64,000 nucleotides of DNA, taken from Pelobacter propionicus DSM 2379 (GTDB lineage Bacteria > Desulfobacterota > Desulfuromonadia > Geobacterales > Pseudopelobacteraceae). Below the pieces are notes generated by a model. The model had not been told where the DNA came from and searched no databases. It saw nothing but the letters and a program-made list of their open reading frames with translations. A program made the translations under genes and the position numbers. Location: assembly GCF_000015045.1 (NCBI RefSeq), contig NC_008609.1, positions 3,262,001 through 3,326,000 of the forward strand, given 5' to 3'. Positions 18,891 through 28,200 of the stretch are shown in pieces. Every line of letters begins with the position of its first letter. Position 1 is the stretch's first letter.

Positions 18891-21751
18891 CATGCCGCGT
18901 CCCCCGTATTTTCCTGCCGGGCGATGACCCCATCCAGCACCCGCTTCAGCTCGGTCAGCCGGTACGGCTTGGTGATCACCCCGCTGAAGCCGTATGCCCG
19001 GTAATCGGCCATGATCGGGTCGTTGGAATAGCCGCTGGAAACCACCGCCACAACCGATTGATCCATCTCCCGCAACAGGGCGATGGCATCCTTCCCCCCC
19101 ATGCCTCCCGGAATGGTCAGATCCATCAGCAGGGCCGAAAAGGTGTGCTCCCCCTCCTGCGCCACACGGTACAACTCCACCGCCTCGGCGCCGTCACGGG
19201 CAAAGACCACCTCATACCCCAGATAGGAGAGCATCTCGCCAGCCACCTCACGAATACTCTCCTCGTCATCCATGACCAGGATACGCCCTTTGCCGGGTGT
19301 GGTCGACGTCTCCACGGGAGCCGCCGCCACCATGCCGCTGACGGTGGCGGGGAGATGGATGGTGAACGCGGTCCCCTGTCCCGGGGATGAGCTGACACTG
19401 ATATGACCGTCGTGATTCCTAATGATGGAGTAGACCGTTGCCAGCCCCAGCCCCTTGCCCTCCTTCTTTGTGGTGAAGTAGGGATCGAAGATGCGGGGGA
19501 CGAGCTCCTCCGGAATCCCCTCCCCCCGGTCCCTGACGCTGATACGCACATAGGCGCCCGCCGGTAGCGGCAGATGGGACTCCCTGGCCAGGGTGACATT
19601 GGCGCAGACGATCTCGATCTCCCCCCCGGCGGGCATGGCCTGATCGGCGTTGAGCACCAGGTTGTTGATCACCTGGCTGAACTGCCCCTCGTCAACATCC
19701 ACCGGGTACAGGTCGTCGGGGATCTGGAATCGGCAGGTGGTCCGGGAACCGGACAGGGTGAAGGTGGCAGAGTCCCTGATGATGGCGGTCAGGGAAACGG
19801 TCTTGCGCACCGGTGCTCCGCCACGGGAGAAGGTCAGCAGCTGCTGGGTCAGGTCCTTGGCCCGCAAAGAGGCCTTTTCCGCCTCATCCAGGTTTCGCCT
19901 CAGCCTGTCCCCCTCGCCGACCTGCATCCTGGTGAGGGAGATATTGCCCAGTATGGAGGTGAGCAGGTTGTTGAAGTCGTGGGCAATGCCACCGGCCAGG
20001 AGTCCGATGGAGTCCAGCTTACGGGCATTGAAGAGCTCCTCCTCCATCTTCTTCTTCTCGGTGATGTCGCGGAACACCAGCACGACCCCCACCAGCCGGC
20101 TCTGTCGGTCACGAATCGGCGCGCCGCTGTCGGCGATGACCCGCTCTCCGCCGTCCCTGGCGATCAGGAGGGTGTGGTTGGCAAGCTCCACCACCACCCC
20201 GTCGGCAAGCACCTGCTCCACCGGGCTGGGACAGCATTCCCGGCTCTTTTCGTTGATGATCCGGAACACATCCTGAAACGGCTTTCCCGCCGCCTCTTCC
20301 TGCGTCCAGCCGGTCATCTCCTCGGCGGCCCTGTTGAGCAACACCACCATCCCGCTGGTATCGGTGGTGATCACCCCGTCACCAATGGAACGCAGCGTCA
20401 CCGCCAGACGCTCCTTCTCCGTGGCAAGGGCTTCGGCGGCCTCCCCGCGTTTCCGCTCCAGCCGGTCGCGCTCCAGGCGCGCCTGCAGAATCGGGGAGAT
20501 GCGGTCGGCGATGATCTCAAGCAGCTCCCGCTCGCCATCGCCGAACCCTCCCGGCTTGTTCGCCAAGGCGATCAGGCCGATGCTGGCCCCGCGGTACACA
20601 ACCGGAATCGCGAGAAAATTATCGATGTCGATGTGCCCCTGCGGCACCGAGAAGGGGCCGTCACCGCAACACGAGACCTGCTCCCGCAGGGCACGGCCCC
20701 ACAGTCCGGACCAGCTGTCGGAGGAAAAACGGATCGTCTTGTCCGGAATCAGGCACTCCTGCCACACCGCCCCCATCAGAGTGGGAACCACCAGGGCGCC
20801 ATCTTCGTCGATGTAGCCGAACAGGGCATGGGCGCAGTCGATGGCATCACGGATTACCGACAGCACCTGGGAGAACATCTGCTCATCGGGAGTGGCCAGG
20901 AATATGTTGGCGATCTGGTTTTTCAGCGTCAGGATCCGCTCCGAGCGCCTGAGCGCCTGCTCGGTCCTGCGCTGAGCGGTAACGTCGAGCATGACCAGTA
21001 CCATGCCCAGGATATCCTCCCTGCCGCCCGAGATGGGGGTTAGCCTGGCCTCGATGGGAACCGTTTTCCCCGATTCGGTCATCAGCACGCTATCGACCGG
21101 CAGCACCACCGTCTCCCCCGCACCGACCACCCTGCCGACTATCTCCTCCGCGGTCAACATACTGATTTCGCTCCGGTAGCGGAACAGTTCCTCCAACGGC
21201 CTTCCCAGCGCCACTTCCTGTGTGAGGCCAATCAGTTCTTCCGCCACGGGATTCACGTAGCTGACCAGTCCGGACACATCCGTGGTGACCACCGCGTCTC
21301 CGATGCTGCGCAGGGTGGTGGCCAGCCACTGCTCGCTTTTCTTAAGCCGGCTCTCCATGCGGTGCTTGTAGAGGGCCATCTCGATGGCCGACTGCAGGGT
21401 ATGGTCCTGAAACGGCTTGACGATGTAACCGAACGGCTCCGTCACCTTGGCCCGCCCCAGGGACTCGGCGTCCGTATAGGCGGTGAGGTAGATCACCGGA
21501 AGGTCCAGCCGGGAACGAATGCTCTCCGCCGCCTGGATTCCGTCCATGCTCCCCTGGAGGTTGATATCCATGAGAACCAGGTCCGGAGGATTCTCCGTTG
21601 CGCTCTGAATCGCCTCCTCACCAGAAGGGACGATATCGATCACGTCGTATCCCATGCCCTGCAGACGCTTCTGGATACCCCTGGCGATGATCAGCTCGTC
21701 CTCGACGATCAGTATCCTGTTCCTGTGCGTTGCCGGTTCCATGTCAGCCAT
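18890..21751 (-). CDS. Hybrid sensor kinase: REC-PAS-GAF-PAS-HisKA-HATPase-REC
   Basis: A 953-residue soluble hybrid kinase. Domains in order: receiver 1 (about 12-125, phospho-acceptor Asp in LVLMDINLQ), PAS (about 145-260), GAF (about 290-430), PAS (about 445-560), HisKA with H591 in GGIAHDFNNLLTS, HATPase_c (about 680-800, GKGLGLATV), and receiver 2 (about 830-945, Asp in LLMDLTIPGG). A receiver at both ends suggests that it takes phosphate from another kinase and relays it internally. No transmembrane helices are visible. The start is ATG 21751, with GGAGG upstream of it in the run just before the ATG; the frame opens to 21859. It is the last gene of a five-gene sensory block, 145 bp after the previous gene. 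No histidine phosphotransfer protein or DNA-binding regulator is nearby. Confidence 0.9.
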   Translation of the reverse strand: MADMEPATHRNRILIVEDELIIARGIQKRLQGMGYDVIDIVPSGEEAIQSATENPPDLVLMDINLQGSMDGIQAAESIRSRLDLPVIYLTAYTDAESLGRAKVTEPFGYIVKPFQDHTLQSAIEMALYKHRMESRLKKSEQWLATTLRSIGDAVVTTDVSGLVSYVNPVAEELIGLTQEVALGRPLEELFRYRSEISMLTAEEIVGRVVGAGETVVLPVDSVLMTESGKTVPIEARLTPISGGREDILGMVLVMLDVTAQRRTEQALRRSERILTLKNQIANIFLATPDEQMFSQVLSVIRDAIDCAHALFGYIDEDGALVVPTLMGAVWQECLIPDKTIRFSSDSWSGLWGRALREQVSCCGDGPFSVPQGHIDIDNFLAIPVVYRGASIGLIALANKPGGFGDGERELLEIIADRISPILQARLERDRLERKRGEAAEALATEKERLAVTLRSIGDGVITTDTSGMVVLLNRAAEEMTGWTQEEAAGKPFQDVFRIINEKSRECCPSPVEQVLADGVVVELANHTLLIARDGGERVIADSGAPIRDRQSRLVGVVLVFRDITEKKKMEEELFNARKLDSIGLLAGGIAHDFNNLLTSILGNISLTRMQVGEGDRLRRNLDEAEKASLRAKDLTQQLLTFSRGGAPVRKTVSLTAIIRDSATFTLSGSRTTCRFQIPDDLYPVDVDEGQFSQVINNLVLNADQAMPAGGEIEIVCANVTLARESHLPLPAGAYVRISVRDRGEGIPEELVPRIFDPYFTTKKEGKGLGLATVYSIIRNHDGHISVSSSPGQGTAFTIHLPATVSGMVAAAPVETSTTPGKGRILVMDDEESIREVAGEMLSYLGYEVVFARDGAEAVELYRVAQEGEHTFSALLMDLTIPGGMGGKDAIALLREMDQSVVAVVSSGYSNDPIMADYRAYGFSGVITKPYRLTELKRVLDGVIARQENTGDAA

Positions 21752-21896
21752 CCTCCCCCCTCCAGTGCGCCCCAGCTTCAAGCGCCGTTCGCGCACACCC
21801 TTCGCAGCATAGTACCAATAGCATGGCACAGATAACACGATCCCGGCGTTGCGGACCACGCCATGGCTGTTCCGCCCGCGGCTCGCCCGTTCCCTC

Positions 21897-24248
21897 TCAT
21901 CCAGCGGGACTCATCGGAAAGCGGATGCTAAACCGGGCACCACCGGAACTGTCCAGAGCAATCTCTCCCCTGAGCTGTTTGACCAGCATCCTGACCAGTT
22001 GCAGCCCCAGGGTCTCGCTGGCGGTGAAATCCAGGTTGACGGGCAGGCCGACACCGCTGTCGGCAACCGTCAACGAGACCATGCCGTCCCCTTGTTCGCG
22101 AATGCTGACGCTGATATTCCCCGCCGCGCTTCCGGGAAAAGCGTACTTCAGGGAATTGGAGACCAGTTCGCTGATGATCAACCCGCAGGGAATGGCCTGA
22201 TCGATACTCAGGCAGACGTTACCCGCGTCAATGGAGAAGGAGACGCGCCCGAAATCGATGGCATAACTGTTGTAGAGATGGGCGGTCAGGCTCTCGATGT
22301 ACCCCGAAAAATCAATGAAGGAGAGGTCCTCGGTCCGGTAGAGCTTCTCGTGCACCAGCGCCATGGCCCTGATACGGTCTTGGCTCTCCCGGAAGGCGCA
22401 TAGCGCCCCCTCATCCCGCACGGATTCGGCCTGCAGGTCCAGCAGGGTGGAGATTATCTGCAGGTTGTTCTTGACCCGGTGGTGGATCTCCTTCAAAAGG
22501 ACCACCTTTTCCGTCAGCGCGGCCCGGATTTTCTCCTCAGCCAGCTTGCGCTCGGTGATATCCAGCACCACTCCCTGGAAGTGGCTGATGCGCCCCTGGC
22601 TGTCACGTTCCACGGCCGACCGGTCGTCGATCCAGCGAACAGCACCCCCTTTGGTGACAATGCGGTACTCCTGCTGAAAGCGATCAACCCCCTGACGGAC
22701 AAACTCGGCCACCTCGGCGGCGACCTGCCGCAGGTCATCGGGATGCACCAGGGCGGAGAAAGGGACCACACCGGTAATCAGCTCGTCCGGCGTATAGCCG
22801 AAACGGGTCACATTACGGGAAACCAGCTCCACCGGCCACCCCTCGGTCGCCCGCCAGCGGAACAGCACCAGCGGGCTGTTCTCCACGATCAGGTTTGCCA
22901 GGCGCAGCGACTCTTCCACCTGCTTGCGCTCGGTAATATCAACCAGCACGGCGATGCTGCCAACGATGCGCCCCTCGGTGTCATGCAGCGGCGAGGCGTA
23001 GATGCTGCAATCCATGGGAGAGCCGTCCTGGCGGTGGCGCCTGACCTCGACGCCGTCCAGTATTCTGCCACCGCGAATCCACTCCTGGAAGTCCCTGAAC
23101 TCTTCCCGCTGCTCCGGATCCATACCGGGGAGCGGTTTTCCCATGACCTCTGCGGCGCTCCACCCCAGCATCCGTTCCGCCGCCGGATTCCAGACGTTGC
23201 ACACATTTCCGTCCAGGTCCAGACCGATGATCGCCGTGGGGGCGGCCTGAATGATGGCACGCAGCATGTCATTTTTGAGCAACAGCTCGCGCTCGGCCCG
23301 TCTGCGCCCGCTTATGTCCGTGATCGCGCCGACCAGACCGGCCACCCGGTTCTCCGGATCCACAAAGGTGGCCTTGTTGAAGATAACATCGCGCGTGGAG
23401 CCGTCCCTGTTCTGGAACTCCGCCTCATAGACCTGCACCCCGGGCGCATCAAACAGGGCGGCGTCGGCCTCCTGGTAGACATCTGCCCGCTGGCTCGGCG
23501 CCAGGTCATGGACCGTCCTGCCGACGATACGCTCCCTGGAAAAGCCGCAGAACAGCTCGAAGGCAGAGTTGCACCCCAGGTACACCCCATCCGTATCCTT
23601 GTAAAACACCGGCAGCGGGATGGTATCCAGCAACTGCTGGAGGAAGTGGAGCTGTTCGCTCAGCCTCTCTTCCGCGCGCTTGCGGCCGGTTATTTCCAGG
23701 ATGATGCCGTCCCAGACGATATCTCCGTTGGCATGCCGCTCGGGGCGGGAAATGCAGTCGTACCAGCGTACTTCGCCATGCACGATGTGCCGGATCTCCT
23801 CCCGCCAGGGAGCGAGCGTCTCGGCGGAACGCCTGACGGATGCGAAGAACCTGTCGCGATCATCGGGGTGGATCAGCCTGGTGAGGAGTCCGACATCGGC
23901 CATGAGTTCGTGCGGAGCGATGGCGAACAGCTCCCCAGAGGCATCGCTCACCGAGGGAAAGGAAAACGTCCCGTCCGGGTGCAGCGCGAACAGGTATACC
24001 ATGCCGGGAATATTGGCCTTCAGGCGGCGGCAGGATTCCCGACACTCCCTGAGCTCGGCTTCGGCAACGGCCCGGGCGTCCGCATGTCCCCGCATGCTCT
24101 CGACGAGGAGCCTGACCTCACGGCTCAGGGCATCGATGTCATCGCCCCCGTCGGCAACTTCCAGGAGCAGGGTACAGTCTCCCTCCCTGGCTTTCCGCAG
24201 CGCCTCGGTCAAACGGTCGATCACGCTCTGGCTTTCCTGCTCAGTCAT
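21897..24248 (-). CDS. Multi-PAS sensor kinase of the HisKA_2/HWE-like class
   Basis: A 783-residue soluble protein with four predicted PAS/PAC units (about 75-190, 200-310, 325-440, 450-565), several ending in the typical DITGRKRAEE or DITERKQVEE linkers. These lead to a HisKA_2 dimerisation domain with the phospho-acceptor in EIHHRVKNNLQ (H590) and an HATPase_c domain. The HRVKNN motif distinguishes this class from ordinary HisKA kinases and is common in light- and stress-sensing kinases that signal to stand-alone receivers. The last 220 residues resemble those of the neighbour at 24260-25726. It starts 11 bp after that gene's stop codon. There are no transmembrane segments. Ligands of the PAS domains are unknown. 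Confidence 0.9.
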   Translation of the reverse strand: MTEQESQSVIDRLTEALRKAREGDCTLLLEVADGGDDIDALSREVRLLVESMRGHADARAVAEAELRECRESCRRLKANIPGMVYLFALHPDGTFSFPSVSDASGELFAIAPHELMADVGLLTRLIHPDDRDRFFASVRRSAETLAPWREEIRHIVHGEVRWYDCISRPERHANGDIVWDGIILEITGRKRAEERLSEQLHFLQQLLDTIPLPVFYKDTDGVYLGCNSAFELFCGFSRERIVGRTVHDLAPSQRADVYQEADAALFDAPGVQVYEAEFQNRDGSTRDVIFNKATFVDPENRVAGLVGAITDISGRRRAERELLLKNDMLRAIIQAAPTAIIGLDLDGNVCNVWNPAAERMLGWSAAEVMGKPLPGMDPEQREEFRDFQEWIRGGRILDGVEVRRHRQDGSPMDCSIYASPLHDTEGRIVGSIAVLVDITERKQVEESLRLANLIVENSPLVLFRWRATEGWPVELVSRNVTRFGYTPDELITGVVPFSALVHPDDLRQVAAEVAEFVRQGVDRFQQEYRIVTKGGAVRWIDDRSAVERDSQGRISHFQGVVLDITERKLAEEKIRAALTEKVVLLKEIHHRVKNNLQIISTLLDLQAESVRDEGALCAFRESQDRIRAMALVHEKLYRTEDLSFIDFSGYIESLTAHLYNSYAIDFGRVSFSIDAGNVCLSIDQAIPCGLIISELVSNSLKYAFPGSAAGNISVSIREQGDGMVSLTVADSGVGLPVNLDFTASETLGLQLVRMLVKQLRGEIALDSSGGARFSIRFPMSPAG

Positions 24249-24259
24249 GGCACCGTCCT

Positions 24260-25726
24260 TCAGGATGTCCGCTTCGCGTCATCCGCGACCTGAACCACCC
24301 CTCCCCCCTGCTGCATCCCCCGGAAACTGATGGTGAATGCCGTCCCACCAGCGACCTCCCCCTGGACCGTCAGTTCTCCCCGCACCTGCCTGACCAGCAT
24401 GGTCACCAACTGCAGCCCCAGGGTCTTGGTCGCCATGAAATCCAGGTCAGGGGGGAGGCCTACGCCGTTATCCGAGACACGGAGACGGATCAGGCCATCT
24501 TCGGCGCTCTGGCACTGAACCAGGATCTCGCCGTGTCTCCCTTGGGGAAAAGCATGTTTCAGGGAGTTGGAGACCAGCTCGTTGACGATCAGACCGCAGG
24601 GGATCGCCTCGTCGATGCCCAGCGTGACCTTGGCGATAGCGCATTTCAGGGAAATCCGCTTCGGATCGACGACATAGGACTTGAACAGGTGGTCAGTAAG
24701 CCCCTCCAGGTACACGGTGAAGTCGATCCGGGCCAGATCCCTGGAACGATACAGCGCCTCATGAACCAGGGCCATGGAGTTGATCCGGTCCTGGCTTTCC
24801 TGGAAGTACCTCAGTGACTGTTCGTCATCGATGTAGTCGGATTGCAGATCGAGCAGGGTGGAGACGATCTGCAGGTTGTTCTTCACCCGGTGATGGATCT
24901 CGTGGAGCAGGATCTCCTTCTCGCGGAGCGAATCCCGCAACTGCTCCTCGGCCCGCTTGCGGCCAGTTATGTCGAAGATGGTGGCTATGCCGGCAGGCTT
25001 CCCCTTGTAGTCGATGCGGCCGGCGGAGAACAGCGCCCAACGCTCCTCGCCCCCCTTGGTCACATAGCGCAACTCATACTCCGCGAGCGCCAGCGGTTCC
25101 TGCTGCCGCACCAGCACCCATTCCCTCACCAGGTTCTTGAAATCGTCATGTATCCACTCCCCGTACCTCATGCCCAGGAGCTCTTCTTCCGTGTATCCGG
25201 TCAGCCGCTCGGCCGATGGGTTGACATAGACGATGTTTTCCCCTTGGAAAAGGACGATCGCCGCCGGAGACGTCTCGGCCAGGACCCGGAACTGTTCCTC
25301 GCTCTCCCGCAGGGCCTGCTCGGCCTGGCGCCGCTCCCGCCGCTCCGCCGCCGCCGCCAGTTCCCGTTCAACGGCCGGAGAGAGGCGGTCGAGATGATCT
25401 TTCTTGATACAGTCGCAGGCCCCTTGGCGCATGGCTTCGATGGCCACGTCTTCGAGAATGACCCCGGAGACGAGGATGACCGGAATGTCCAGGTTTCTCT
25501 CCCGGACGATATTCAGGGCATCCAGCCCGCCAAAGCCGGGCATGCGGTAGTCCACGAGGATGATATCCCAAGGCTTTCGGTCAAGCGCCTCCCCCATCCC
25601 CTGCGGCGTATCGACACGCTCGTAGATCAGCTCATAGCCCGAGCGACGCAGGCTGCGCGCCACGAGTATGGCGTCATCCTCGTTGTCTTCGGCGATCAGG
25701 ACGCTGAGCAGTTTCTTCTTCTCCAT
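24260..25726 (-). CDS. REC-PAS-HisKA_2 kinase
   Basis: A 488-residue protein with an N-terminal receiver (about 8-125; acidic pocket in LIAEDNEDDA, phospho-acceptor Asp in IILVDYRMPG), one PAS domain (about 140-255) and a HisKA_2/HATPase_c kinase core with H279 in EIHHRVKNNLQ. The input receiver lets it be controlled by an upstream kinase, most simply the PAS kinase at 26420-27856. It starts 11 bp after the stand-alone receiver gene and is followed 11 bp later by the multi-PAS kinase, so all are probably on one mRNA. The SD GGAGG overlaps a short palindrome just before the ATG. Confidence 0.9.
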   Translation of the reverse strand: MEKKKLLSVLIAEDNEDDAILVARSLRRSGYELIYERVDTPQGMGEALDRKPWDIILVDYRMPGFGGLDALNIVRERNLDIPVILVSGVILEDVAIEAMRQGACDCIKKDHLDRLSPAVERELAAAAERRERRQAEQALRESEEQFRVLAETSPAAIVLFQGENIVYVNPSAERLTGYTEEELLGMRYGEWIHDDFKNLVREWVLVRQQEPLALAEYELRYVTKGGEERWALFSAGRIDYKGKPAGIATIFDITGRKRAEEQLRDSLREKEILLHEIHHRVKNNLQIVSTLLDLQSDYIDDEQSLRYFQESQDRINSMALVHEALYRSRDLARIDFTVYLEGLTDHLFKSYVVDPKRISLKCAIAKVTLGIDEAIPCGLIVNELVSNSLKHAFPQGRHGEILVQCQSAEDGLIRLRVSDNGVGLPPDLDFMATKTLGLQLVTMLVRQVRGELTVQGEVAGGTAFTISFRGMQQGGGVVQVADDAKRTS

Positions 25727-25737
25727 GGAGGCGCCTC

Positions 25738-26175
25738 CTACGGTGGCGGCTCATTGAGCACGAGCCAGTACATCCCCAACTGCTTGATCGATTCGGCGAA
25801 CTGGTCGAAATCCACCGGTTTGCGGATATAGCTGTTGGCTCCCAGATCATAGCTGGAAATGACGTCCCTCTCCTCCTTGGACGAGGTGAGAACCGCCACG
25901 GGGAGCCGTCTGGTGCGGCTATCAGCCCGGATGCGCCGCAACACCTCCAGGCCGTCGACCTTGGGGAGCTTCAGGTCCAGGAGCACGATCTGTGGCAGCA
26001 CGGACGTATCGCGGCCATCGTAGCTGCCGGTGCCGAAGAGATAGTCCAGAGCCTCCACCCCATCCCGCGCCACAACGATGGAGTTTGCTATGTTGCTCTT
26101 CCTGAGGGCGCGCATGGCAAGCATCTCGTCATCCGGGTTATCCTCCACCAGCAGTATCACTTTCTGGCTTTCCAT
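25738..26175 (-). CDS. Stand-alone receiver protein, Rcp1-like response regulator
   Basis: A 145-residue single-domain response regulator. The acidic pair is in LLVEDNPDDE, the phospho-acceptor Asp in IVLLDLKLPKVDG, the conserved Thr/Ser in VAVLTSSKEE and the Lys in YIRKPVD. The long loop after the second strand (LFGTGSYDGRDTSVLP) is typical of the Rcp1 group that partners with phytochrome-like kinases. It has no output domain. Of two adjacent ATGs, the one at 26175 has the better spacing (6 bases) to AAGGAGG. It lies between a PAS kinase (upstream, 244-bp gap) and a REC-PAS kinase (downstream, 11-bp gap). Confidence 0.92.
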   Translation of the reverse strand: MESQKVILLVEDNPDDEMLAMRALRKSNIANSIVVARDGVEALDYLFGTGSYDGRDTSVLPQIVLLDLKLPKVDGLEVLRRIRADSRTRRLPVAVLTSSKEERDVISSYDLGANSYIRKPVDFDQFAESIKQLGMYWLVLNEPPP

Positions 26176-26229
26176 CATAAACCTCCTTCTGGATTCGGAC
26201 CTGAACGAATCAGAGACATTCCAGCTGTT

Positions 26230-26257
26230 ATTGTACCCGTAAAACAGCGCTTGGCCA
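26230..26257 (-). promoter_or_regulatory. Putative promoter for the receiver and downstream kinases
   Basis: On the minus strand TGGCCA (26252-26257), 16 bases and TACAAT (26230-26235) lie about 55 bp before the receiver start. The 244-bp gap behind the kinase gene makes an internal promoter plausible. Confidence 0.35.
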
Positions 26258-26419
26258 CGAGGGGGGGAGATCCGTCGCCCCCGGCGAAATCGGGCGTCAA
26301 CAGCCGATACTGCCCGAAACCCTTGGGTGAGTGTATCGACTGCTGCTCCAGAACACCCTGGCAGTACAGAAACGGGCCGTCCGCACGAACGCAGGCAGTA
26401 TGCCGGCGCAAAATCAGCT

Positions 26420-27856
26420 TCAGAGGACGAAATAGAAGCTGGCCCCCTTGCCGACCTCAGCCTCAGCCCAGACCCGGCCGCCGTGACGGTGAATGACGCG
26501 CTGCACAATGGCAAGGCCGATGCCGGTGCCGGGAAATTCCTTGGCGCCGTGCAGCCGCTGGAAGACGCCGAATAGCTTGTCGCCGTACGTCATATCGAAA
26601 CCAGCTCCGTTGTCGCTGACGTGGAAAGCCCGTTCTCCTTCCACCTCCCGTGTACCGAACTCTACCCGCGCCCGGTCCTTCTGGGAGGAGAACTTCCAGG
26701 CATTGGCCAGCAGGTTCTGCAGGGCGATCCTGAGCAGTGCCGGATCGCCATGGACCGTCAATCCGGGGGCGATGACAAAGTCGCCCTGGCGGTCCGGGTC
26801 AGCCCCCTTCAGTTCCTCCGCGATCTCGGCGGCAATAGCGCTTAAGTCCACGGTCTGGTAGTGCATTTCCTCACGCGAAAGCCGGGATAGCCTGAGGATG
26901 TTGTCGATGAGAATGCCCATGCGCTGGCTGCCGGCGCGGAGCCGGCCAAGATACTCCCTCCCCTCGTCGTCCAGCCTGTCGTTATACTCCTCCAGCAGCG
27001 CCTGGCTGAAACCGTCGATTGCCCGCAGCGGCTGGCGCAAATCATGGGAAACCGAATAGGCGAATGATTCCAGCTCCCGGTTTGCCGCCTCCAGGTCACG
27101 GGTGCGGGCCTTCACCCGCTCGTCCAGTTCGTTGTAGGCCTTGTGCAGCTCCTGCTCGGCCAGTTTGCGGTCGGTGATGTCGTTCAGCGTCTCGATGGCG
27201 CCGATGGTGACTCCGTTGACATCCTTCATCTTGATTGTAATGAAGTGCAGCCACCTCCCCCCCCCGGACTGATCGGGAAAGAAATCAGTGCACTCGTAGC
27301 AGTCGGGCAGCAACCCGGAGCGGGTCACCCTATCCCCGTACCAGGCAGCCAGACCATCCTCGCCATCATCAACCAGGAGGTCCGCCAGGCAGGGACGCGC
27401 AGAGGGATAGAAGGCGCTCCACTGCCTGTCAGTTCCCACCACGTCGCACGACGCGATCCCGCTGTAGGCCTCCATGGCCCGGTTCCAGTAGACAACCCGG
27501 TGATTGCCGTCGATGACGAACTGGGGAATCGGATAGCCGAGGAGGATGGTGCACAGCTGCTCGTCCTCCTCGCGCAGCGCCGCCTCCACTTCCCGGCCGC
27601 GGGCGTTCTCCTCGCGCAGTTGCTGATTCTCCCGCTTCAGCTCACCGGTCAGTTCATCCTCCAGCTTTTCCAGGCAGGCGCGACTGATCACGACATGCCC
27701 CGGCACATCGTCCCCGGCGGTGATGAGCGCCTGGCGCCAGTCGCCGACGGTCACAACCCCATAGCCATGCTCCACCAGCAACTCAGCCAGCGAACCGGGT
27801 GAATCCGCCCCCCCATCGACGATCACAATCTCCGGACAACCGTTTTCTCTTTTCAT
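26420..27856 (-). CDS. PAS histidine kinase with degenerate receiver-like N-terminus
   Basis: A 478-residue soluble kinase. Residues 8-70 look like the first half of a receiver (EIVIVDGGADSPGSLAELL) but lack the phospho-acceptor strand. A coiled coil (about 75-110) follows, then a PAS domain (about 110-235) with several cysteines (CYECTDFF), a HisKA with H271 in SVSHDLRQPLRAIDG, and HATPase_c (NLLANAWKFS, GTGIGLAIV). The SHDLRQPL motif is that of phytochrome- and bathy-type kinases, which pair with Rcp1-like receivers such as the next gene. The start is ATG 27856 with GGAGG seven bases upstream; the frame extends to 28150 without an SD. It is divergent from the RNase E/G gene. Confidence 0.87.
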   Translation of the reverse strand: MKRENGCPEIVIVDGGADSPGSLAELLVEHGYGVVTVGDWRQALITAGDDVPGHVVISRACLEKLEDELTGELKRENQQLREENARGREVEAALREEDEQLCTILLGYPIPQFVIDGNHRVVYWNRAMEAYSGIASCDVVGTDRQWSAFYPSARPCLADLLVDDGEDGLAAWYGDRVTRSGLLPDCYECTDFFPDQSGGGRWLHFITIKMKDVNGVTIGAIETLNDITDRKLAEQELHKAYNELDERVKARTRDLEAANRELESFAYSVSHDLRQPLRAIDGFSQALLEEYNDRLDDEGREYLGRLRAGSQRMGILIDNILRLSRLSREEMHYQTVDLSAIAAEIAEELKGADPDRQGDFVIAPGLTVHGDPALLRIALQNLLANAWKFSSQKDRARVEFGTREVEGERAFHVSDNGAGFDMTYGDKLFGVFQRLHGAKEFPGTGIGLAIVQRVIHRHGGRVWAEAEVGKGASFYFVL

Positions 27857-28200
27857 GGGACTACCTCCAGAATGTAGCGACCCGGCACGCCCCCCTCCCC
27901 GTCCCGGACGGGAAGCGGCGATTCGCCACGCACCAGGGGGAACGCATGTCACCTTCAACTCTACCCCACTGCTTTGCCGAGTCAAAACATCACCCCGCGG
28001 AACAGTGCCGGCGGCATGTTTCCCACCAGGAGTCTTATGGGGCACGAACAGACCAGTATCCGGCGCAATCGAAGGCGTCAGATACGCCATTTTTTCGCGC
28101 TCCCCTCCTTTTCCTTTGCTTTCGTCCCAAAAAACTCTATAATTCATCATTTTTTAATAGTTGTATGAGCTCGTCTCATGTGAAAAGGATAAACACAACA
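27857..28200. other. Divergent 344-bp intergenic region between the PAS kinase and RNase E/G genes
   Basis: It holds the RNase E/G promoter (-10 TATAAT at 28138-28143) and about 60 bp of leader, with T-rich stretches near 28090-28125. I see no supported gene in the remainder. RNase E mRNAs often have a long structured autoregulatory leader, but this one is short. Confidence 0.5.
28115..28143 (+). promoter_or_regulatory. Sigma-70 promoter for the RNase E/G gene
   Basis: A perfect TATAAT (28138-28143) is preceded at 17 bases by TTTGCT (28115-28120). It lies 57 bases before the ATG at 28201, in an AT-rich patch that contrasts with the GC-rich surroundings. Confidence 0.6.

Noticed and set aside
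19574-21043. 489-codon plus-strand frame opposite the hybrid kinase
   Set aside because: Shadow of the REC-PAS-GAF-PAS-HK-REC frame; no domain and no start signal.
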